In this document: positions 1 to 7,968 of the stretch, in pieces
Position numbering within the stretch: position 1 is the first letter of the stretch
Layout: the number at the start of each line of letters is the position of its first letter
Assembly (NCBI GenBank): GCA_037367405.1
Contig: JAZKJV010000094.1
Span: 124,001-188,000, forward strand
Direction: 5' to 3'
DNA from: Ottelia alismoides
Taxonomy: Eukaryota; Streptophyta; Magnoliopsida; Alismatales; Hydrocharitaceae
DNA length: 64,000 nt
Translations under genes and position numbers: made by a program
Notes under the pieces: model-generated
Told to the model about the DNA's origin: nothing
Database searches by the model: none
The model's input: only the letters and a program-made list of their open reading frames with translations

Positions 1-340
1 CGGGTGTAGCTAACTAGCTGCACCGGGCCGTTTTTTTCATTGGTTTTTTTGTTTTTTTGAAATGAAACCTAGGAGGATTTAAATCACCATATATCACCAT
101 GATATCATACCAATTTCAACTAAATTTGACATTTCTATCATCTCCATCAAGGCTATGACATTTTAACGGTTTCGGAATTATTGAAATTAACCATATCTAG
201 ATGGGCATGCTAGGAGTGTTTGTTTTGCTTGAAATTTGAAACACATATTCTTGTCAATAAACTAAGTAAATCTCCATAAGTTTTTTTTCAAAAAAATAAA
301 AAATCAATAAGAAAAATGGTCAGGTGTAGCTACTGGTCTG
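1..340. mobile_element. Foldback/MITE-like element 0, left end outside the window
   Basis: Resembles the element at 1833-2213 along its length: the same TTTTTTGAAATGAAACC block, a central TTTTAACGGT, and a TCTAGATGG block. The left edge carries a small palindrome around AGCTAACTAGCT. The right edge near 333 (GGTGTAGCTAC) partly mirrors the left. It is noncoding. It belongs to the same loose family as elements A to F. Confidence 0.55.
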
Positions 341-936
341 TGAAGATGCGTTATTAGGTGCTCCATTTTCCCATTGAGACCGAACCTAAACCTGTGCTCG
401 AGAGATAGCTGCCCATACACTAATAAGGGGTGTATGGATTCTCGAGAAGAGAGGAGCCGCGGTGGTCCCCTCCGGAGCGCCCGGGTCCCACGAGTTAATA
501 GAAAATTGGATCCACATTGGATCTCACCTTTATCACCCCATCTATCCTCCTGAGGAGAAGTTTGGTTTCAAACTCCGATTCGAACATGAGGAGTACGCCT
601 TGCTAATGTGCCTTGGATGATCCACATCTCCAATCATTCTTGTTCCCATTTTTGTTTGTTCTCTTTCTTTCATCAAATACTATTTACTATAGAATGTGAC
701 TTTTCTCTCATTTTGAGTTCTAGAAGTGCTTTATCCGTGGATCAACGACAGTTGTGTAAACAGAGTGATCAGGGAGCGGGCGGATTCATGGGACCGGGCT
801 CGCATTGTTAGAAGGCGATCGCGAGGGCGCGTCCTTCCCCGTCGCGTCTCATCTTTCCCGCTCCGCTGATCGCGGACCTATGATTCTCCAGGGATGATCT
901 AGCTGCATCCGCCGGTGCATACTCCCTTTTCCCATA
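341..936. other. Unassigned intergenic sequence with an imperfect hairpin and a foldback-element end
   Basis: No gene is recognised. CCATACAC and GTGTATGG form an inverted repeat around 413-440, flanked by CTCGAGA and TCTCGAG. The stretch 914-932 (GGTGCATACTCCCTTTTCC) is the exact reverse complement of the left end of foldback element D at 2234. A remnant of a further element therefore probably abuts the microsatellite that follows. A 67-codon frame at 608-811 has no coding features. Confidence 0.4.
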
Positions 937-941
937 CATAC

Positions 942-994
<53 letters not shown>

Positions 995-996
995 GA
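937..996. repeat. Compound (TA)n (GA)n microsatellite
   Basis: About eight TA units are followed by about twenty GA units. This is the left boundary of foldback element A and the first of six simple repeats that separate the foldback elements. Confidence 0.9.
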
Positions 997-1375
997 ATGG
1001 GGAGCTTGCACCAAGGTGCATGTAACTTTACATGCCCGACGCTTATATCTTCCACATTTTTTAACTTTTTTGAAAAATACCACAATGTATATTCATCCAT
1101 ATATCCCTCCAATATGTCATTCGAATTTCGTCAGAAACAGAGACTCCTATGACCTCCATCCAGAACAGGTCGATTACAGCAATTCTAAGACCGTTAAAAT
1201 TACCTGTTCTAGATGGAGGTCATAGGAGTCTCTGTTTCTGACGAAATTCGAGTAACATATTGGAGGGATATATGGATGAATATACATGGTGGTATTTTTC
1301 AAAAAAGTAAAAAATATGGAAGATATAAGCACCGGTGCATGTAAAGTTACATGCACCTTGGTGCAAGCTCCCCAT
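997..1375. mobile_element. Foldback element A (MITE-like), 174-bp arms
   Basis: Arms at 997-1170 and 1202-1375 are near-perfect reverse complements, with a loop of about 31 bp that contains CCGTTAAAAT. Each arm end has its own small hairpin (GCATGTAA / TTTACATGC). The inner arm carries the shared block GTCAGAAACAGAGACTCCTA followed by a CTCCATCCAGA sequence. There is no coding capacity, so mobility would depend on enzymes supplied elsewhere. Simple repeats lie on both sides, as reported for the microsatellite-targeting Micron elements of rice; assignment to that family is inference. Confidence 0.8.
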
Positions 1376-1376
1376 C

Positions 1377-1410
<34 letters not shown>
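1376..1410. repeat. (TA)n microsatellite between elements A and B
   Basis: About fifteen uninterrupted TA units directly abut the terminal GGGT of element B. Confidence 0.9.
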
Positions 1411-1415
<5 letters not shown>

Positions 1416-1798
1416 AAATGGGGCTGCCCCCTGGGAGTAGCCAACTTGGCTACTCCTATCCCTATTTTTCCCTGATTTTTTTATTTCTTAGGAAATAAAA
1501 ATTTGTATATTCATCACTATATCCCTCTAACATTCTATTAAAATTTCGTCAGAAACAGATACTCCTAGGCCCTCCATCCAGACGTCATTTTTTTAACGAT
1601 CAGGGGATTTTTTAAATCAACCATGTTTGGATGGAGGCCGTAGGAGTCTCTGTTTCTGATGAAATTTTAATAGAATGTTAGAGGGATATAATGATAAATT
1701 TATAAATTTTTATTTTCCAAAAAAATAAAATAAATGAGGGAAAATAGGGGTGGGAGTAGCCAAGTTGGCTACTCCCACGGGGCATCCCCATTTAACCC
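1411..1798. mobile_element. Foldback element B (MITE-like)
   Basis: The ends GGGTAAAATGGGG and CCCCATTTAACCC are inverted. Subterminal hairpins GGAGTAGCCAA / TTGGCTACTCC occur in both arms. The inner arms carry the family blocks GTCAGAAACAGATACTCC and GGAGTCTCTGTTTCTGATG, around a TTTTTTAACG centre. It is noncoding. The ends resemble element E more than A or D. Confidence 0.8.
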
Positions 1799-1832
1799 AT
1801 ATATATATATATTTATTTATATATATATATAT
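1799..1832. repeat. (TA)n microsatellite, interrupted, between elements B and C
   Basis: TA units are broken by ATTTATTTAT. It separates two unrelated-ended foldback elements. Confidence 0.85.
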
Positions 1833-2213
1833 GAGAAAAAGGAGCTTACCTCGGCGGGTGCATGTAACTCCCTACACCCGGCCTAATTTTTCATTATTTT
1901 TTGATTTTTTTTGAAATGAAACCTTGGGAGATTTAGATCATCATGTTGTCATTCCAAATTCAACTTAATTTGAGACTTCTATCATCTCCATCAAGACTAC
2001 CAAATTTTAACGGTCTCAAAATTGCTGAAATCGACTCTGTCTAGATGGACGTGTTAGGAATGTTTGTTTTGCATGAAACTTGAAATACATATTCCCCTCA
2101 ACATATTAAGTAAATCCCCCAACTTTTAACTCAAAAAAATAAAAAAAATAATCGAAAAATAGGGTGGGTGCAGGGAGTTTCCTACACCCCAAGGTGCAGG
2201 CTCCCTGCCCCCT
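1833..2213. mobile_element. Foldback element C (MITE-like), same subfamily as element 0
   Basis: The ends carry GGAGCTTACC and GGTGCAGGCTCC, with weak inverted symmetry. GTAACTCCCTACACC near the left end partly mirrors GGAGTTTCCTACACCCC near the right end. The central TTTTAACGGT and TCTAGATGG blocks match element 0. It has diverged more from perfect foldback than A, B, E or F. It is noncoding. Confidence 0.65.
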
Positions 2214-2233
2214 ATATATATATATATATATAT
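2214..2233. repeat. (TA)n microsatellite between elements C and D
   Basis: About ten TA units. Confidence 0.85.
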
Positions 2234-2616
2234 GGAAAAGGGAGTATGCACCATGGTACATGTAATTTTACATGCATCGGGGCATATATGTCCCATATTT
2301 GTTTACTTTTTTTGGAAAATATCATCATGTATATTCATCCATATATTCCTCTTATATGCCATTCTAATTTTGTCAGAAACATGGACTCATATGCCCTTCA
2401 TCTAGACCGTGTAAATTTTAACGGTATTAGAATTGCTTTAATTGACATGTTCTAGATGGAGGGCATATGAGTCTCTGTTTTCGACGAAATTCGAATGGCA
2501 TATAGGAGGAATATACCGATGAATATACATAGTGATATTTTTTTAAAATATGAAAAACGTGGAAAATATAGGCCCCGGTGCATGTAAAATTACATGCACC
2601 TGGGTGCATGCTCCCC
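2234..2616. mobile_element. Foldback element D (MITE-like)
   Basis: The left arm begins GGAAAAGGGAGTATGCACC; the right arm ends GGGTGCATGCTCCCC. Subterminal hairpins CATGTAA / TTACATG are present in both arms. The inner block GTCAGAAACATGGACTCATA and its inverse GAGTCTCTGTTTTCGACG flank the TTTTAACGG centre. It is closest to element A and is noncoding. Confidence 0.78.
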
Positions 2617-2652
2617 AACCCCCCCCCCCCCCCCCCCCACACACACATATAT
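2617..2652. repeat. Poly(C)20, (CA)n and (TA)n simple repeat
   Basis: A run of about 20 C residues (2619-2638) is followed by (AC)n and ATATAT. It separates foldback elements D and E. Confidence 0.85.
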
Positions 2653-2764
2653 GGGATAAATGGGGCTGCCCCCTAGGGGAGCTAACTTAGCTCCGCCCGC
2701 CCCATTTTCCCAATTTTTTATTGTTTTTGAGAAAATTCTTTCGTGAATATTCATCACTATATCC
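2653..2764. mobile_element. Foldback element E, left half (interrupted by element 1)
   Basis: It starts GGGATAAATGGGGCTGCC and carries the subterminal hairpin GGAGCTAA / TTAGCTCC. It stops at ATATCC, where the retrotransposon LTR begins. The inner arm resumes at 20585 with TATCTCTATATTATGC, as expected from the uninterrupted arm of element B (CACTATATCCCTCTAA). Confidence 0.8.
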
Positions 2765-2838
2765 TGATGAATACCCATTCATCACTCTTTATTCTTATAT
2801 TTTAGCTACAAAAACCTATGCAAATGCATGTAGATATG

Positions 2839-3575
2839 TGTAAATAGGGTCAATTAGCAAAAGCATGCATGTTTGTAAATATAGATAATTAGCATGTTTT
2901 TGTGCAAAAATAAAAGAATAAAGAGGAAAAAGAAAAAGAGGGAAATATTTAGAATAAATATTGAGCAACCTAACCCAAGGGAGGGCTCAGCATGGGCCTG
3001 ACCGCATAAAAGCCAAGTAGAGGGAGATAGGGGCTCATGTGTACATATTTGTGTAAATAAATAAATTATATTTTCCTCACCCAAAAATTTGTTGTAAATA
3101 TTTGTATATATTTTGTATATATTTAGAAGCTATTAAAAACAAAATAAAAACTTAAAAAAATCAAAAATCCAAAAAGAACCTTTCACCATGTACATAGATC
3201 ATTACCCTTTACTTATTTCACCTTGTAAATAAAGTCATTTATTTGCAAAACTTTTTTGTAAATATTCTATTGTATATATTGTAAATAAAATAAATAAAAA
3301 GAAACAAAACAAAAATCAAATAAAAATTACAAAATTAAAAGTACAAAAATATCTTGTATATATGCCATGTATATAGTTGTAAATAACTAATTATTTCACC
3401 TATGTATATAAATAATAAAAATAAAATAAAAATAGCCTTTTATTCCTCATTTTATTCTATAAATAAATAAAATATAAAATAGGAATAAAAATGTATAAAA
3501 ATAACTAATTAAAAATCAAAAATCAAAAATCAATATATTGTATATATACCTATGTATAGCTATATTATGTATATA
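2839..3575 (+). promoter_or_regulatory. Array of TGTA(A/T)ATA motifs in U3
   Basis: TGTAAATA occurs at 2839, 2874, 3052, 3093, 3224, 3257, 3280 and 3378. TGTATATA occurs at several further places up to about 3575. On RNA these are UGUA(A/U)AUA, the Pumilio (PUF) protein consensus. In the 3' LTR the same U3 is transcribed and would lie in the 3' UTR. That PUF proteins bind here is inference. Confidence 0.5.
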
Positions 3576-3961
3576 CCTTATTTTTATTTCCAAAAATTAA
3601 TTAAAAATCACAAAAAAAATAGAAAAAAATAAATTAAAAATATTTCATGTTTTAAGTTTTTGAAAAATCGGCCATTTAAAGGCCCAAAAAAATCAAATAA
3701 AAATTTAAGCCTTGGCGGGCTCTGATTGGTCCACGGGGGATTGTTGACCCCCGGTCAACACCTCCCCCAGGACCACCAGAGCCCGGGTCCGCTCGCCCGA
3801 CCCATGTTCTCGGATTTTTCTCTTGATGACCTGAATCCCTTTCGCCCCAACTCCGGGTCCGCAATGATCACGTCACATCCGAGAGCCTCGCCGGAGCTTT
3901 CGCCTTGGGATCCGCGCACCAGCTCGCCCTACCCGCACCCTTCTTGCCGGACCCTCCACAC

Positions 3962-3968
3962 TATATAA
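3962..3968 (+). promoter_or_regulatory. TATA box, element 1 5' LTR
   Basis: TATATAA lies at the AT-to-GC transition. The repeated copy in the 3' LTR is at 18107-18113, and equivalent boxes occur in element 2 (25799, 39863). Transcription would start about 30 bp downstream, about 4 kb before the gag start codon. Confidence 0.65.
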
Positions 3969-4221
3969 CCTGAGCTCCGCCGCACTCCACTCTCATCTTT
4001 GGCTCCCCACTCTCACTCCCGTGACCTCCATCGCATCCAGCGAGGTGACAGCTCCCGTTTGCCGGTGTTGCAGCGAGGAGGAGGTGGCCGGTCACTGATC
4101 CGGCAGCTTTGCGCCGCCGTGCTCCGCCACTCGATCGGAGCTCGAGCCTCAGGCAGTGACACCCTTCGAGGCGACGACCGGGAGCTAGCTCAGCTCCAGC
4201 CCAGTCTTCCGCTCCACCCAG

Positions 4222-4531
4222 GTAGCCGTTTAGCTCGCCTATTTAGCTTAATCTCCTGTTTCGCCCAATTTATATCTCCGACGTATTCCGCTGATTCCGG
4301 CCATATCGTCCATCATCTCGATCATCGGAACGCACTGTCACCATCGCCTCGCCCCCACGCACGTTCTTCGCCCTTTCACTCAACCCAGCTCGCCCCGGAG
4401 CTGGGATTCGAGCTCCACCGTCCTCCGCTCGCCGGAGCTCGCTCGTCCCGATCCACAGACCACCTTCACTCTGCTTCATCGGGTCGAGGCACTTTGCCCC
4501 CGACCCGCGAAGCTTTTGGTTCGCTTTGCAG
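4222..4531 (+). other. Candidate 310-nt GT-AG intron in the LTR leader
   Basis: Donor CCCAG|GTAGCC and acceptor CTTTGCAG|GTC. The same pair occurs in element 2 (26059-26369, 311 nt), element 4 (53671-53981, 311 nt) and element 3 on the minus strand (24158-23848, 311 nt). Conserved sites and length across diverged LTRs support a real intron in the 5' UTR. Transcript data would be needed to confirm it. Confidence 0.6.
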
Positions 4532-5162
4532 GTCAAAAGGGAGCCATCTGAGGCCCCCTCACATTCAAGCCAGGAGCTTTTCGCCGCCGGCCTCGCCTGA
4601 GCCCCTCCAGGGCTCGGCTGGGCCATCTGAAGCTATCAGCAGCTGCGGGACGCCATCGCCTATCTTCTCCGATCCTTGGAGGCAGCTGAGGAGGCCCCCA
4701 GCCCGTGCACGAGGCCGGCGAACCTCGCCGGCCACCTGTTCTTCGAGGGACCTCCAGCACCGTCCGATTAGACCCTCCGCTCCAGTTTCTATCTTGATCG
4801 TCCGTTCTTCGAGGAGCAGCAGCCGTTGATCGATTCGAGGCGTCATCCGGACCGTCAGAGCAGAGGAGAGAAGGCACAACACCTGAACCGGTAGATCTCC
4901 CACGTGTCCCCCTCTGGACCGTCGATCGGCCCAAGACAGAGCAGAGAGAGGAGCGCCCGCCGTTCGCGACCGTTGGATCCTCCACGTGGCGCTCATCCAG
5001 CCGTCGACTTAATAAGGGGTAAATTACTTAGGCCCCCTCGTAGTTTGAGTCTTTAGTTTCCAGTCCTGTAAATATTTTAAGTCTTTTATTTACGTAGGGT
5101 AATTTGCACCTTGGACCTCGTGCTTGCTTAGTTTCGCATTTATACCCCTGTGTATGTGATCT

Positions 5163-5180
5163 CACGTGCTTCGCCACGTG
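5163..5180 (+). promoter_or_regulatory. Paired G-box, CACGTG-CTTCGC-CACGTG
   Basis: Two CACGTG hexamers are separated by six bases and can also fold as an RNA hairpin. The arrangement is kept in every LTR seen (26961, 41035, 54509, and minus strand near 23299-23316). G-boxes bind bZIP and bHLH factors in plants; a role here is inference. Confidence 0.5.
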
Positions 5181-6442
5181 CTTGTCTGGGTTATTTGCAT
5201 CTTTTTATCCTGTAGTTCTGTTGAGTTATTGAATGAAGAAATACTTTCTGGTATTTGCATTTGTGCCCCTGTGAGCCTTTTATTCACGCATGTGCGGATT
5301 TTAGTGGGATATTTGCATCCAAGCCCCTGGACTTTTGGTACGAGTTACCAAAAGGTCCAAGAACTTGGTTTTTATTACCAGAAGGTCCCTAAGTGCCCCA
5401 GGCACGCGCCACGCGCGTGACTTGCTGGGAAAATTGCACCTGGACCCCCAGATCTTCGGGTATTTGCACTTAAGTCCCTGTGCACAGTGCCCCCTTTTGA
5501 TTTTTGAATAAAATATCAAACCACCTCCAAATTCGATGAAAATTTAACACATGGCTCCTGCCATGTTGTAGGATTTTTGAGAATTTTTGAGGACATTTTT
5601 GATTTTATTTAGTATTTTTAAAAATTCAAAAACATCTATTTTAGCTACTGTCTAGGTTTAAAAATCCCAAAAAAATATAAAAACATCTCCAAAAATTCTA
5701 AAAAAATTAGTTACTGTTCTTTGTGTGTTGTTTGATTTTCTAGCCAATTTTGGCTTTTTTTCATTGAGTAAAAACCCTAAAAATCTAAAAACACCTAAAA
5801 ACTCATAAAAATTATAATAAATAATATAAAAATCCAAAAACAATAATTTTGGTGCTCAAATTTTCCTTATTTTATCTAGAATATAGGAAAATTACCTCCA
5901 GAACCTGTTGAGATCCTTAGATATTTTATTTAAGGGTTTTAGTTCTGGCTGGACAGTACCCAGTCTTTTTCTTACTGTTTGATTTTTAGAAAATAAAATA
6001 TACATTAGAAAAATCTCAAAAATTAACCAAAAACACTTAAAAACCTAAAAAACACAAAAACCATTTTTCTTGAATTTTCGCTTGATTTTTGGTGTGTTAA
6101 ATAAATTGATGAAGTGTGCTTGCTTTTACTTTCTTTTATTTTCTTCACTTATTAAAAATCCAAAAAAATATAAAAATTATTAAAAACCACTAAAAACATT
6201 TTGTTTTTCTTTTATTTTCATTTTTACTACTTCGTAGGCCCTAGGCCAACCCGTGCTCCTTGTGTTCGACCCTGGGAGCTATACCAGGTTAATCCCATAG
6301 CTAGGACCGCTTGCTTTGTTTTGTTTGATATTCGATTTATTTCGCGGTTCGATATTTTTCTTGATTGAGTGACTCTGAGTGATAGAGGTCGCAACGACCT
6401 ATTTAGTGCCTTTACCTCGTTTGCTCGGATCGCTTATCAGAA

Positions 6443-6460
6443 TGGCGCCGTTGCCGGGGA
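6443..6460 (+). other. Primer binding site, tRNA-Asp type
   Basis: TGGCGCCGTTGCCGGGGA lies three bases after the LTR. It is complementary to the 3' end of plant cytosolic tRNA-Asp including CCA, the primer typical of Athila-type elements. Confidence 0.92.
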
Positions 6461-7968
6461 GCACGGCTTAGTAGTATTTTTGTTTTTATTTTCATTTTTG
6501 TTTTCGTGGCTTTTCGCGGCTCTTCGGAGCCCGCGGCTTTTCGCGGTTTTTGTATCTATTTTCTTTTTGTTTTATTTTGTTTTATTTTGATTTTCTTTTC
6601 TTTTTATTTTTCTTTTATTTTGTGTGATTATTTTATTTTCCATTTTTGCATATATACCCTGACTTGCATTTTTATTTCTTCTTCTCATCATTTGATTATT
6701 TTTTTGGTCTGACCACTCTTTTCTCTGTCTTGCGAGGGCCCGAGGACCGCGGAGGCGACTTTCGAGGAGCCGGTGCAGCCGCGGCACTTGGAGGCGGCTT
6801 CTTTCTCTACGAAGCCGCAGGAGAGAGCGAGAGAGGGAGAGTGGAGTGGGTGAGGTATTAGGATAGTTTATTTCATTTCATTCATTATTAATTGTAATAA
6901 CTCAGGACACTCTTGGACTTTGTGGACTTGTGACCGTAGCGGGTCTGTTTCGTCGAGCACCGGTGTGCTCGGGGGACCCATTAGGACTTGCGGCTTTTTC
7001 GCGGTTTTTACGCGGATTTCTTTTTACTTTCTTACTGTCATTTGCCGGTTTTTCGCGGTTTTTGTCGAGCCCCTAGATTTAGGACTTTCTGGTGATTGTG
7101 ACGTAATTGAGTAGGATCCACACACTTAAGGCATATCTGTTCCTATAGAACCGTAATTGGACCTACTTAAGATAAATAATAAAAATAACCGACTCGCTAG
7201 CCTCCGTAGCCTACGTGCCGTAGCTCGTCCTGTAAAGCGCTTACTCCTACCCCCGATTTGTCGGGCAGGGGAGGGACGAGCCAAGACCGGACCCTTTGGA
7301 TTGGAGGTCGGTGACCGGTTAGACGGTTCTTCGCTAGAAGTTGCTCGTCTAGGACTCGGCTTTTTCCCGCTGCATCATTTAGCTTAGTTTAAATTCTGTC
7401 TTTATTTTATGCGCGGATCATTTTGCATGTAGAGAGCTGGAGGCAGGTACGCATTTATGACTTTGCATGCATCATTGATTTCTCGTGCATCGGCTTTTTC
7501 GACTTCTCCCCCCTGTTTTTGACTTAATAACCAGGAGAATCGAAAAATTCGTTAGGCGTTTTGTTTGCTTTGAAAAATACCTAAAAAGTGTAACCATAAA
7601 ATTGGGACTGCTAAGATTATTGACCCTAAAACTCGCTCACCCTAAAAATTTTGTCTTGGGGAGAGCAACCCCCTCATTGCTTGGTTTGTATGCGCGAGAG
7701 AGTGACCCGCACACTAGGTAGAGCCCCCCGCGGCTAAACCCGACTGATTACCGACTCTTCCGTGCGGGCCAGTCGGTTGGGGTTAGCAGCGGATATCCCA
7801 ACAGGTCACGTAAGCGCTTTGATATCTTGAGTGTTCACCAAAATAAAATCGACAAGATAATTTGACCGAACTTTCACGGTCTTCAGCTCGCGTTGTGTTG
7901 GTGAACCGGGGGTTTGTTTTTCGATCATAATTTTTCCAGATCTCATCCGCCCTACTCGCCAGATCAAG
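6461..7968 (+). other. 5' leader of element 1 (about 1.5 kb, noncoding)
   Basis: No convincing ORF. It has TTTTCGCGG motifs at 6511, 6538, 6996 and 7050, a perfect hairpin CGAGCAC-CGGT-GTGCTCG at 6954-6971, and an ACCGACT / AGTCGGT stem at 7750-7777. Both stems are kept in elements 2 and 4 (the second also in 3), which suits packaging or dimerisation signals. Several ATGs precede gag. Confidence 0.6.

Larger units (their letters stand above)
2765..6439 (+). repeat. 5' LTR of element 1
   Basis: Begins with the palindrome TGATGAATACCCATTCATCA and ends ..TATCA three bases before the primer site. The first ~0.9 kb is AT-rich U3. A TATA box at 3962 starts a GC-rich ~1 kb block (3700-5010) with a GT-AG intron candidate. 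A stretch of degenerate GGGTATTTGCA repeats follows (5100-5490), then an AT-rich tail. A 276-codon open frame (3999-4829) lies in the GC-rich block but is not kept in the other copies. Confidence 0.93.

Noticed and set aside
2854..3084. 76-codon minus-strand frame in U3 (also 17000-17230)
   Set aside because: AT-rich hydrophobic shadow frame that disappears in elements 2 and 4; repeated only by LTR duplication.
3999..4829. 276-codon open frame in the 5' LTR of element 1 (repeated at 18144-18974)
   Set aside because: It is in the GC-rich leader, crosses the conserved intron candidate, has low-complexity Ser/Arg/Pro composition, and the matching region of elements 2, 3 and 4 is not open in that frame. 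The two copies agree only because LTRs are duplicated.
6230..6300. Conserved block with GTTCGACCC, like a Pol III B box
   Set aside because: No A box at suitable spacing and no terminator run; the block is conserved in all LTRs but does not form a tRNA fold.
6443..6460. A tRNA-Asp gene
   Set aside because: Only the 18 bases complementary to the tRNA 3' end are present; this is the primer site.
7157..7387. 76-codon leader frame (also 28919-29146 and 56484-56708)
   Set aside because: Starts at TTG, and the C-terminal part changes frame between copies, so the shared sequence reflects DNA conservation, not a protein.
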